Translations under genes and position numbers: made by a program | The notes under the pieces: generated by a model | Databases searched by the model: none | What the model saw: only the letters and a program-made list of their open reading frames with translations | Told to the model about the DNA's origin: nothing | In this document: positions 17,456 to 26,339 of the stretch, one piece after another | Layout: every line of letters begins with the position of its first letter | Numbering within the stretch: the stretch's first letter is position 1 | Origin: Gluconacetobacter johannae | GTDB taxonomy: Bacteria > Pseudomonadota > Alphaproteobacteria > Acetobacterales > Acetobacteraceae | Length of the DNA stretch: 64,000 nucleotides | Assembly (NCBI RefSeq): GCF_014174305.1 | Contig: NZ_JABEQH010000005.1 | Location: 1 to 64,000, forward strand | Reading direction: 5' to 3'

Positions 17456-18885
17456 GCTTCGGGTCCGTATCCCAGGATGGCCTTGATTTCCAGGAAGTCG
17501 GTCAGGCCGTACTCGCCGCATTCGCGTCCGTTGCCCGACTGCTTGTAGCCGCCGAACGGGGCGGCGACGGTCCAGGCGGCGCCGTTGATGTTCACATTGC
17601 CCGCCCGCAGGCGCCGGGCCACCGACCGGGCGCGGGCCAGGTCGCCGGACTGCACATAGGCCGCCAGCCCGTAGGGGGTGTCGTTGGCGATGGCGATGGC
17701 GTCTTCTTCGTCGTCGTAGGCGATGATCGACAGGACGGGGCCGAAGATTTCCTCGCGCGCGATGGTCATGGCGGGGGTGACGTTGCCGAAGATGGTCGGG
17801 CGCACGTAATAGCCGACCGGCAACCCCTCGGGCCGGCCGGGGCCGCCGGCGACCAGGGTCGCGCCCTCGTCGAGGCCGGTCTGGATCAGGGCCTGGATCT
17901 TGGCGAACTGCACGTCGCTGACCACCGGGCCCAGGCGCGTGCCGGGGGCGTCCGGCGGGCCGACGACGAAGGGCGCCGCGGCCTCGGCGGCGATGGCCAT
18001 CGCCTCGGCCATCCGCGCGCGGGGCACCAGCATGCGGGTGGGGGCGTCGCAGGACTGGCCGGAATTGCCGAAGCAGCCCGCCACCCCGCGCCGCACCGCG
18101 TCAGTGAAATCGGCGTCGGGCAAGATGATGTTGGGCGATTTGCCGCCCAGTTCCTGATGCACGCGCTTGACGGTGTCGGCGGCCAGGCGGGCCACGATGG
18201 TGCCGGCGCGGGTCGAGCCGGTGAAGGACACCATCTCGATATCCTTGTGGCGCGCGATGGCCTCGCCCACCTCCGGCCCGTCGCCGTTCACCAGGTTGTA
18301 GACGCCAGGCGGCACCCCGGCCTCGTCCAGGATCTCGGTGAAGACCAGGCCGCTCAGCGGCGCGATCTCGCTGGGTTTCAGCACCATGGTGCATCCGGCC
18401 GCCAGCGCCGGCCCGACCTTGCAGGCGATCTGGTTCATCGGCCAGTTCCAGGGCGTAATCAGCCCGACCACGCCCACCGGTTCGCGGGTGATGAGCATGT
18501 CGTCCACCTGCTGGTCGAACGTGAAGTCGCGCAGGGCGCGGACCATCTGTTCCAGATGCGCCATGCCGGCCCAGGCCTGCGCGTCGCGGGCGAAGGGCAG
18601 GGGCGCCCCCATTTCCTGCGAGATCGCGGACGCCATGTCGTCCATGCGGCGGCGATAGACGGTCAGGATCCGTTCCAGCAGGTCGATCCGCTCGGCGCGG
18701 GTCGAGACCGACCATGTTGCGAATGCCCGGCGCGCGGCGGCCACGGCCAGGTCGACATCCGCGGCGCTGCCCAGCGCGATGGTGGCGCACGGGGCCTCGG
18801 TCGCCGGATTGATGACGTCGATCGTCCGGGGAACGGTCGGATCGACCCATTTTCCGTCGATGTACATCTGCAGGGCGTGGGCCAT
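17452..18885 (-). CDS. NAD(P)-dependent aldehyde dehydrogenase family protein
   Basis: This 477-residue protein has the full ALDH fold. It shows the TPWNWPMNQ cofactor/active-site Asn segment, FTGSTRAG, the general-base Glu in HQELGGKSPN and the catalytic Cys in NSGQSCDAPTR. It would oxidise an aldehyde to the acid. It lies directly upstream of, and overlaps by 4 bp, a DAO-type amine oxidoreductase, so the likely substrate is the aldehyde that enzyme makes. The exact substrate is not known. Confidence 0.9.
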   Translation of the reverse strand: MAHALQMYIDGKWVDPTVPRTIDVINPATEAPCATIALGSAADVDLAVAAARRAFATWSVSTRAERIDLLERILTVYRRRMDDMASAISQEMGAPLPFARDAQAWAGMAHLEQMVRALRDFTFDQQVDDMLITREPVGVVGLITPWNWPMNQIACKVGPALAAGCTMVLKPSEIAPLSGLVFTEILDEAGVPPGVYNLVNGDGPEVGEAIARHKDIEMVSFTGSTRAGTIVARLAADTVKRVHQELGGKSPNIILPDADFTDAVRRGVAGCFGNSGQSCDAPTRMLVPRARMAEAMAIAAEAAAPFVVGPPDAPGTRLGPVVSDVQFAKIQALIQTGLDEGATLVAGGPGRPEGLPVGYYVRPTIFGNVTPAMTIAREEIFGPVLSIIAYDDEEDAIAIANDTPYGLAAYVQSGDLARARSVARRLRAGNVNINGAAWTVAAPFGGYKQSGNGRECGEYGLTDFLEIKAILGYGPEA

Positions 18886-18967
18886 CGGGGTCTCCGGTCA
18901 GGCGGGGCCTACCGTCACGAAGTCGCGTGGCAACCGCAGGCTCCCGGTGGGTATATGCGCCAGGCCG

Positions 18968-20005
18968 TCAGGCCTGGGACTGGCTTTGCGCGGGCGCGGG
19001 GGGCGGGGGCGGTTCCATGGGCGGCCAGAAGGCCTGGGCGATCTCGCCCTGGACATGCCGCAGTTCGCGCTGCACCCAGTCGAGAAATTCATGCAGGCCG
19101 CGCAGGATGATGTCCTTGACCGTCTGTTCGGCCAGGGTGGCGCGCAGTTCCTCGATCCGTTCGGCCGCTGCGTACCCGTGCTTCAGCCCGTAATCGGTGC
19201 GGAGGTGCCCGACCGCCCAGTGCAACTGGCGCAGGCAGGTGGACAGCGAACGGGGAAAGCCGTCATTTTTCAGCAGGAAGCCCGCGACGGCGCCGGGCGT
19301 CATCTCGCCCGACACGACGCGGCGGAAGGCATGATAGGCCGCAGCCGAGCGCAGCACGGCGGTCCACTGGCCGATATCGACCTCGGACCCCACGCCGGCG
19401 ACGCTGGGCAGCAGGGTGTGGTATTTGATGTCGATCAGCCGCGTGATCTGGTCGCCCCGTTCCAGGTTGCGCCCGATGAGGTAGAACAGCCAGGCCTGGT
19501 CGCGATAGAACGTGCCTTCGGTAATGCCGTGATGGGTCTGGCATTCCTGTTTCAGCCGGGCGCACAGTGCCGACAGGTTGGACGAGCGGATGTCCGTGGC
19601 GCTCAGCGCCCGGACGGTGTTGGTGAAGATATTGAGCTGCGTCCACATCTCGGTCGAGATCAGGGGCCGCAGCGCGCGCGCGTTTTCCCGCGCCGCGTGG
19701 GCGATCGAGGCGATGGAATTGGGGTTTTCGCGGTCGGTGACATAGAAGCCGACCACGCTTTCCTCGGTCGCGTCCGCGTGGCGTGCGAAGAACCGGTCTT
19801 CGTCGGCATTGATCTGGATGATCGACTGCCAGCCGTTCATGGTGCTGCCCGACCGGACAAAGGTCTCGGTCACGTCGATCAGGCGCGCGAGGTTTTCGAT
19901 CCGCTCCATGTAACGCGCCAGCCAGATGGTGCATTCGGCATAGCGCGACAGCAGGATGGGCATGGTCCCGTCGGCGGGCGGGGCATCGACGATGATCGGG
20001 TTCAT
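18968..20005 (-). CDS. alpha-E (DUF403) domain protein
   Basis: This 345-residue, largely helical protein of the alpha-E family starts with the typical [25 protein letters not shown] block (residues ~17-41). It ends in a Pro-rich tail. These proteins have no demonstrated activity but accompany circularly permuted ATP-grasp enzymes in predicted peptide-ligation systems. Its ATG at 20005 overlaps the ATP-grasp stop, so the two are coupled and probably form a complex. This is the second gene of the leftward operon of the cluster. Confidence 0.9.
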   Translation of the reverse strand: MNPIIVDAPPADGTMPILLSRYAECTIWLARYMERIENLARLIDVTETFVRSGSTMNGWQSIIQINADEDRFFARHADATEESVVGFYVTDRENPNSIASIAHAARENARALRPLISTEMWTQLNIFTNTVRALSATDIRSSNLSALCARLKQECQTHHGITEGTFYRDQAWLFYLIGRNLERGDQITRLIDIKYHTLLPSVAGVGSEVDIGQWTAVLRSAAAYHAFRRVVSGEMTPGAVAGFLLKNDGFPRSLSTCLRQLHWAVGHLRTDYGLKHGYAAAERIEELRATLAEQTVKDIILRGLHEFLDWVQRELRHVQGEIAQAFWPPMEPPPPPAPAQSQSQA

Positions 20006-21474
20006 GACGCCAGCACCCATGTGTCCTTCGACCCCCCGCCCTGCGAGGAATTGACCACCAGCGACCCCTTGCGTAGGGCCACGCGCGACAGCCCGCCCGG
20101 CAACACCCAGGTGGACCGGCCCGTCACCGCGAAGGGCCGCAGGTCCACATGCCGGGCCTCGACCCCCGCTTCGCACAGGGTGGGGCAGACCGACAGGCTG
20201 ATGACCGGCTGGCTGATGTAATTGGACGGGTCGGCCAGCAGCTTGACGCGGAAATCGTCCAGTTCGGCCTGGGTCGCGTGCGGGCCGATAATCAGCCCGT
20301 ATCCGCCGGATTCGCCGACCGGCTTGACCACCAGCCTGTCCAGGTTGGCCAGCGTGTAGGCCAGCCCTTCGGCCTCGGCGCAGATATGGGTGTCGACGTT
20401 CGACAGGATGGGTTCTTCCGACAGGTAGTAGCGGATGATGCGCGGCATGTAGGCGTAGACCGCCTTGTCGTCGGCCACGCCGGTGCCGATGGCGTTGGCG
20501 ATGGTCACGTTGCCGCGCCGGTAGGCGTCCACCAGGCCGGGTACGCCCAGCATGCTGTCGGGGTTGAAGACCTGGGGGTCGAGGAAATCGTCATTCAGGC
20601 GGCGATAGATCGAATGGACCGGGCGCAGCCCGGCGACCGTACGCATGTAGACGCGGCCGGATTCCACCACCAGGTCGCGCCCCTCGACCAGCGGCACGCC
20701 CATTTCGCGCGCCAGGAACACATGCTCGAAATAGGCCGAATTATAGATGCCGGGCGACAGCAGCACGACCTGCGGGTCGGTGACCCCCTGGGGGGCGACC
20801 TCGGCCAGGGCGTGCCGCAGGCGCAGGCCGTACTCGTCGACCGGCATGAGGTCCAGCCCCGCCGCCAGGTCCGGCATGACGCGCAGCATCATGTGCCGGT
20901 TCTCGATCACGTACGACACGCCGGACGGCGTGCGGGCGTTGTCTTCCAGCACCAGGAACCGGCCGTCGCCGTCGCGCACGATGTCGGTGCCGTTGATATG
21001 GACGTAGACCCCGCCGGGCACGTCCAGCCCTTCCATCTCGGGCCGGTAGTTGGGGTTGCCCAGCACCAGTTCGGCCGGGATGATCCCGTCCTTCAGGATC
21101 CGCTTCTCGTGGTAGATGTCCCACAGGAAATGGTTGATGGCGGTGACCCGCTGCCGCACCCCGCGTTCCACATGGTCCCACTCGGCGGCGGTCAGGACAT
21201 GCGGGATCAGGTCGAAAGGCAGGATGCGGTCGATCGCGTCGCGGTCGGTATAGACGGTGAAGGTGATGCCCAGGTTGTACAGCTCGGCCTCGGCCGCGCC
21301 GGCGCGCTGGCGCAGTTCCGGCAGGTCGAAGTGCGACAGGCGCTCGCGCACCAGGGCCAGGCTGTCGGGCGGGGCGTCCTTGCGATTCATCAGCTCGCAG
21401 AAGAAATCCGGCGTGTCATAGGCGACGAACAAGCCGGCGCGCCGGGCCGTGTCCCGATCTATCAGGTCACTCAT
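20002..21474 (-). CDS. circularly permuted ATP-grasp type 2 protein
   Basis: This 490-residue protein of the circularly permuted ATP-grasp family (DUF404/407) is predicted to ligate a carboxylate to an amine, that is, to form peptide-like bonds. Recognisable blocks include [30 protein letters not shown] and [16 protein letters not shown], with Asp, Glu, Asn, Arg and Lys residues expected for ATP and Mg binding. It opens the leftward operon. A 21-bp perfect palindrome lies ten bases upstream of its start codon. The biological substrate is unknown. Confidence 0.92.
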   Translation of the reverse strand: MSDLIDRDTARRAGLFVAYDTPDFFCELMNRKDAPPDSLALVRERLSHFDLPELRQRAGAAEAELYNLGITFTVYTDRDAIDRILPFDLIPHVLTAAEWDHVERGVRQRVTAINHFLWDIYHEKRILKDGIIPAELVLGNPNYRPEMEGLDVPGGVYVHINGTDIVRDGDGRFLVLEDNARTPSGVSYVIENRHMMLRVMPDLAAGLDLMPVDEYGLRLRHALAEVAPQGVTDPQVVLLSPGIYNSAYFEHVFLAREMGVPLVEGRDLVVESGRVYMRTVAGLRPVHSIYRRLNDDFLDPQVFNPDSMLGVPGLVDAYRRGNVTIANAIGTGVADDKAVYAYMPRIIRYYLSEEPILSNVDTHICAEAEGLAYTLANLDRLVVKPVGESGGYGLIIGPHATQAELDDFRVKLLADPSNYISQPVISLSVCPTLCEAGVEARHVDLRPFAVTGRSTWVLPGGLSRVALRKGSLVVNSSQGGGSKDTWVLAS

Positions 21475-21483
21475 GTTCCTATG

Positions 21484-21504
21484 TCCCCCGTTCGGAACGG
21501 GGGA
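21484..21504. promoter_or_regulatory. 21-bp perfect palindrome in the leader of the ATP-grasp operon
   Basis: The arms TCCCCCGTTC and GAACGGGGGA flank a single central G. It lies immediately before the ribosome-binding site of the leftward ATP-grasp gene, in the divergent region shared with the rightward transglutaminase operon. It could bind a dimeric regulator or fold in the mRNA leader. The rest of the 21,475-21,698 gap shows no other clear element. Confidence 0.6.
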
Positions 21505-21698
21505 TCAGGCGCGAAGGAGTCATGTCCACCCACCTGCTGGTCCGTTATTCTCTTGCAGCCAAGCAAGAAATCGTCTGCTCGCCAAGGCCCAATCCGATGC
21601 TGAATCGTGATGTCCGATTTTCCGGCCCACCCCCTGTTCGTCCGCGTGCCATGTGGGCTAGCGTCCTGCGGGCGGAACACTCATCTTAAGGCCGATGC

Positions 21699-24600
21699 AT
21701 GACCCTGCACGTCGCGCTGACACATAGCACACGGTATCGTTACGATCGTCCGGTGGCCCTCGGTCCACAGACGGTCCGGCTGAGGCCCGCGCCCCACGCC
21801 CGTACCCCGATCGTGTCCTATGCGCTGCGGATCGAACCCAAGCCGCATTTCATCAACTGGATGCAGGACCCGTCGGGCAATTATCAGGCGCGAATCGTCT
21901 TTCCCGAACCGGTGACGCATTTCGACGTCACGGTGGATCTGGTGGCCGACATGGCCACGATCAACCCGTTCGACTTCTTCCTCGAGCCCCAGGCCGAGCA
22001 GTGGCCGTTCGCCTACGACCCGGTGCTGGCCGGGGAACTGGCGCCCTACCGCACGCGCGAGACGCCCGGCCCGCTGTTGCAGGCGCTGCTGGACGGGGTC
22101 GACCGCACGCCGCGCCATACGGTGGACATGCTGGTGGCGCTGAACCAGCAGGTCCAGGCGCGCATCGCCTATGTCGTGCGGATGGAGCCGGGCGTCTGGA
22201 CGCCCGAGGAAACGCTGGAAAGCGGCACCGGGTCATGCCGCGACAGCGCGTGGCTGCTGGTGCAGATCCTGCGGCATCTGGGCTTCGCGGCGCGCTTCGT
22301 GTCGGGCTATCTGATCCAGCTGGTCGCGGACCAGAAGCCGCTGACCGGCCCCGAAGGCCCGACCGAGGATTTCACCGACCTGCATGCCTGGGCCGAGGTC
22401 TACCTGCCCGGCGCGGGCTGGGTCGGGCTGGACGCGACGTCGGGCCTGCTGACCGGCGAAGGCCATATTCCCCTGGCCGCGACGCCGGAACCCGCGTCGG
22501 CCGCCGCGATTTCCGGCCTGGTCGGAAAATGCGAGACCGAATTCGATTTCGCCATGTCCGTCACCCGGCTCCTGGAAACGCCCCGGACCACCCGGCCCTA
22601 CAGCGACGCGCAATGGCAGGCGATTCTGGCCGCCGGCCGCACGGTGGACGCCAGCCTGGATGCCGGGGGCGTGGACCTGACGATGGGGGGCGAGCCCACC
22701 TTCATCGCCGCCGCCGACATGGACGCGGCGGAATGGAACACCGACGCGCTGGGCCCGACCAAGCGCGCCTATGCCGGGCGGCTGCTGCGGCGGCTGATGC
22801 CGCTGTGGACCAAAGGGGCGGCGATCCAGCATGTGCTGGGCAAGCATTACCCCGGCGAGCAACTGCCGCGCTGGGCGCTGCTGTGCCACTGGCGCCGGGA
22901 TGGCGAGCCGGTCTGGACCGATCCGTCGCTGCTGGCGTCGGATGACGATTCCGACACTGCGACCGAGGCCGATGCCGCCGCCTTCTGCCGCGCGCTGGCC
23001 GAGCGGTTGCAGGTCGATCCCGGACTGGTCAATCCGGCCTATGAGGACATCCATTACTACCTGTGGCGCGAGCATCGCCTGCCGGCGAACGTGATCGTCG
23101 AGGATGCGAAGCTGCGCGACCCGCTGGAGCGCGACCGCCTGGCCCGCGTCTATGGGCACGGGCTGAACGTTCCGGTGGGCAGCGTGCTGCCGCTGCGCGT
23201 GGTGGAGCGCGACGGCGTGCGGCGCTGGCAGTCCGGCCGCTGGTTCTTCCGCGGCGACCTGATGTTCCTGGTGCCGGGCGACGCGCCGGTGGGCTTCCGC
23301 CTGCCGCTGCAAAGCCTGCTGTGGGCCGACGAGGCCAGCATCGACCACGATATGGAGCGCGACCCCTTCGCGCCCCGCATGCCCCTGCCGCCCCATCCGG
23401 GGCTGGCCCGCCGCTCGGCCGGCCCGGCGACGAGCGCGCCGGAATGGGCCGGCCAGGGCGTGCCGGGCAGGGCGGCGCCGGGTGGCGTCGCCTCGGGCGG
23501 CGACATGCCGGCCCTGTCCGACCTGCCGGCCCTGCCGCCCTATCCGGGCGGGGGCGCGGGGCGGATGTCGCTGGACCAGGCGATACGCGGCCATCTGGTC
23601 GCCGTGGGGCAGGAGGAGCCAGAACTGGTCCGCACCGCCCTGGCGGTCGAGGCGCGGGGCGGCATCCTGCATGTGTTCTTCCCGCCGCTGTACGCCGTCG
23701 AGGACTGGCTGGACCTGTGCGCGGCGGTCGAGGACACGGCCCGCGCCTTCGGGCGCAAGGTGGTGCTGGAAGGCTACCAGCCGCCGCGCGACCCGCGCCT
23801 GCTGAATTTCTCGATCACGCCCGACCCGGGGGTGATCGAGGTCAACATCCACCCCGCCGCAAGCTGGGACGAGCATGTCACCCGCAGCGAGCAGTTGTAC
23901 GACCAGGCGCGGCAGGTGGGGCTGATCGCCGAGAAATTCATGCTGGACGGCCGCCATGTCGGCACCGGCGGCGGCAACCATGTGGTCATGGGCGCCGCCC
24001 GCCCCGCCGACAGCCCGTTCCTGCGCCGGCCGGACCTGCTGAAGTCGCTGGTGGGGTTCTGGCACAACCACCCGTCGCTGTCCTATCTGTTCAGCGGCCT
24101 GTTCATCGGCCCGTCCTCGCAGCATCCCCGCGTGGACGAGGCTCGCGACGACAGCGTGGCGGAACTGGAAATCGCGTTTTCGCAGGTCCATCCCGACCGG
24201 CCGACGCCGCCCTGGCTGACCGACCGCCTGTTCCGCAACACCCTGGCGGACATGACGGGCAACACGCATCGCACCGAATTCTGCATCGACAAGCTCTATG
24301 CGCCGGAAAGCAGCACCGGGCGGCTGGGGCTGGTGGAATATCGCGCGTTCGAGATGCCGCCCCATCACCAGATGGCGGCGGCGCAGATGCTGCTGATGCG
24401 CGCGGCGGTGGCGGCGTTCTGGACGCAGCCCTACGAGCGGCGGCTGGTGCGCTGGGGCACGCGCCTGCATGACGATTTCATGCTGCCGCACTATGTCCGG
24501 CAGGATTTCGACGACGCGCTGGCCGAACTGCGCGCGCTGGGCGCGCCGCTGGACCCCGGCTGGTTTGCGCCGCACATGGATTTCCGCTTCCCCGAAATCG

Positions 24601-25130
24601 GGTCGGTGTCCGTGCTGGGCATGACGCTGGACCTGCGTCAGGCGCTGGAGCCGTGGAACACCCTGGCCGAGGAGCCGGGGTCGGGCGGCACCGTGCGCTA
24701 TGTCGACAGTTCGGCCGAACGGGTGCAGGCGCGGGTGACCGGCTGGGTGGACGAACGCTACGTGCTGGCCTGCAACGGCGTCGCCGTGCCGCTGACGCGG
24801 ACCGACCGCCAGGGCGAATATGTCGGCGGCGTCCGCTTCAAGGCCTGGAACCCGCCCAGCGCCCTGCACCCCACGGTGGGCGTGCAGTCGCCGCTGATCT
24901 TCGACATCTACGATAGCTGGACCGGGCGCAGCGTGGGCGGGTTGACGCATCATGTCGCCCATCCGGGCGGCCGCAATTACGAGACGCGGCCCGTCAACGC
25001 CAACGAGGCCGAGGCCCGGAGGCGCACGCGCTTCTTCCCGTTCGGCCATACCGTGGGCACGATGGCCCCCCCGGTGCTGCGCCGGTCGCTGGAGCAGCCG
25101 CGCACGCTGGACCTGCGCCGCTTTTCCTGA
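21699..25130 (+). CDS. transglutaminase-like protein with DUF2126 domain
   Basis: This 1,143-residue protein has two parts. Residues 1-~290 are a bacterial transglutaminase N-terminal plus core domain, with a Cys-His-Asp triad in TGSGSCRDSAWLLVQ, LHAWAEVYL and GLDATSG. Residues ~310-1,140 are DUF2126, a large domain almost always found with such transglutaminases. It probably acts as a peptidase or amide-transferring enzyme on the product of the neighbouring ATP-grasp ligases. No signal peptide is seen, so it acts in the cytoplasm. It is the first gene of the rightward operon, divergent from the ATP-grasp/alpha-E pair. Confidence 0.92.
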   Translation: MTLHVALTHSTRYRYDRPVALGPQTVRLRPAPHARTPIVSYALRIEPKPHFINWMQDPSGNYQARIVFPEPVTHFDVTVDLVADMATINPFDFFLEPQAEQWPFAYDPVLAGELAPYRTRETPGPLLQALLDGVDRTPRHTVDMLVALNQQVQARIAYVVRMEPGVWTPEETLESGTGSCRDSAWLLVQILRHLGFAARFVSGYLIQLVADQKPLTGPEGPTEDFTDLHAWAEVYLPGAGWVGLDATSGLLTGEGHIPLAATPEPASAAAISGLVGKCETEFDFAMSVTRLLETPRTTRPYSDAQWQAILAAGRTVDASLDAGGVDLTMGGEPTFIAAADMDAAEWNTDALGPTKRAYAGRLLRRLMPLWTKGAAIQHVLGKHYPGEQLPRWALLCHWRRDGEPVWTDPSLLASDDDSDTATEADAAAFCRALAERLQVDPGLVNPAYEDIHYYLWREHRLPANVIVEDAKLRDPLERDRLARVYGHGLNVPVGSVLPLRVVERDGVRRWQSGRWFFRGDLMFLVPGDAPVGFRLPLQSLLWADEASIDHDMERDPFAPRMPLPPHPGLARRSAGPATSAPEWAGQGVPGRAAPGGVASGGDMPALSDLPALPPYPGGGAGRMSLDQAIRGHLVAVGQEEPELVRTALAVEARGGILHVFFPPLYAVEDWLDLCAAVEDTARAFGRKVVLEGYQPPRDPRLLNFSITPDPGVIEVNIHPAASWDEHVTRSEQLYDQARQVGLIAEKFMLDGRHVGTGGGNHVVMGAARPADSPFLRRPDLLKSLVGFWHNHPSLSYLFSGLFIGPSSQHPRVDEARDDSVAELEIAFSQVHPDRPTPPWLTDRLFRNTLADMTGNTHRTEFCIDKLYAPESSTGRLGLVEYRAFEMPPHHQMAAAQMLLMRAAVAAFWTQPYERRLVRWGTRLHDDFMLPHYVRQDFDDALAELRALGAPLDPGWFAPHMDFRFPEIGSVSVLGMTLDLRQALEPWNTLAEEPGSGGTVRYVDSSAERVQARVTGWVDERYVLACNGVAVPLTRTDRQGEYVGGVRFKAWNPPSALHPTVGVQSPLIFDIYDSWTGRSVGGLTHHVAHPGGRNYETRPVNANEAEARRRTRFFPFGHTVGTMAPPVLRRSLEQPRTLDLRRFS

Positions 25131-25196
25131 TGGGGAACGGCGGCCGCCACCCCGGCGTTAGTTCCCTTTTCGGGGATAACTGCCGGGGGGCGCATC

Positions 25197-26279
25197 GTGA
25201 AACTGTTTGCCTGTCAGTCCTGCAACCAGATCCTGTTTTTCGAGAACACGATGTGCGAGCGCTGCCATCATGTGCTCGGCTACCTGCCTGATTGCAACGA
25301 CCTGACCGCGCTGGACCCCGTCGAGGACATCGAGGGGGCATGGCGTCCGCTGTCGGAGGCGGCCGGCGCTGACACGGTGCGGTTCTGCGCCAATGCGGAG
25401 CATGGGGTGTGCAACTGGCTGGTGCCGGACGGGGGTGACGCCTTCTGCGTGGCCTGCCGCCATAACCGGGTAATCCCCGACCTGTCGATCGACGGCAACG
25501 CCGAACGCTGGCGGCAACTGGAAACGGCCAAGCACCGGCTTTTCTATACCCTGCTGTGCCTGGACCTGCCCATGCGGACCCGCCAGGAAGACCCGCAGGG
25601 CGGGCTGGCCTTCGATTTCCTGGAAGATCCGACGGAGGGCGGCCGGGTGATGACCGGCCATCAGGACGGCGTCGTCACCATCGCGGTGCGTGAGGCCGAC
25701 GACGCCGCGCGCGAGATGATGCGCGTCGAGATGGGCGAGCACTATCGCACCCTGCTGGGCCATTTCCGGCACGAGATCGGCCATTATTACTGGAACGTCC
25801 TGGTCCGCGACGGCGGCCGGCTGGAGGATTGCCGCGCGGTGTTCGGCGACGACAGCCAGGACTACGTGGCGGCGTTGCAACACCATTACGAAGCCGGCCC
25901 CCCGCCGGGCTGGCAGGACGAATATGTCAGCGAATACGCCACCACCCACCCCTGGGAGGACTTCGCCGAGACCTGGGCGCATTACATGCATATCGTCTCG
26001 ACGCTGGAAACCGCGCAGGCGTACGGCCTGTCGGTGGGCGTGCGGATTTCCAGCGACCCGTCCTTTCAGCTCGCGGTCGATTTCAACCCCTATACGGTCG
26101 ATTCGTTCGACCAGGTGGCGCGGGCGTGGCTGCCGCTGACCTATGCGGTGAACAGCCTCAACCGGTCGATGGGCCAGTCGGATTTCTACCCGTTCGTCCT
26201 GCCCGTTCCGGTGCTGCGGAAGCTGGCCTTCATCCACGCGCTGGTGCATCGGGCGCCGGCGCCCCAACGGGCGACCTAG
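25197..26279 (+). CDS. zinc-ribbon zinc metallopeptidase (DUF2248/Peptidase_Mx-like)
   Basis: This 360-residue protein has an N-terminal zinc ribbon (two CxxC pairs at residues 6/9 and 20/23, and a further CxxC-like FCVAC near 87). A peptidase domain follows, with HEIGHYYW near residue 192 and a downstream acidic helix WEDFAETWAHYMH that likely gives the third zinc ligand. The GTG start follows a G-rich ribosome-binding site. Placed between the two transglutaminase/ATP-grasp blocks, it may trim or remove the peptides they make. It stands where other versions of this cluster carry a proteasome-like (Anbu) protease. Confidence 0.88.
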   Translation: MKLFACQSCNQILFFENTMCERCHHVLGYLPDCNDLTALDPVEDIEGAWRPLSEAAGADTVRFCANAEHGVCNWLVPDGGDAFCVACRHNRVIPDLSIDGNAERWRQLETAKHRLFYTLLCLDLPMRTRQEDPQGGLAFDFLEDPTEGGRVMTGHQDGVVTIAVREADDAAREMMRVEMGEHYRTLLGHFRHEIGHYYWNVLVRDGGRLEDCRAVFGDDSQDYVAALQHHYEAGPPPGWQDEYVSEYATTHPWEDFAETWAHYMHIVSTLETAQAYGLSVGVRISSDPSFQLAVDFNPYTVDSFDQVARAWLPLTYAVNSLNRSMGQSDFYPFVLPVPVLRKLAFIHALVHRAPAPQRAT

Positions 26280-26339
26280 CCGACGGCGCGGCGCAAGGCC
26301 GTTTACTGTTGACCGGCGTTCGCCCATACATCGGGCATC

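Noticed and set aside
22233-25049. 938-codon minus-strand ORF opposite the transglutaminase-DUF2126 gene
   Set aside because: The product is compositionally odd (Gln/His/Arg/Ala), has no domain, and exactly mirrors a recognised family protein.
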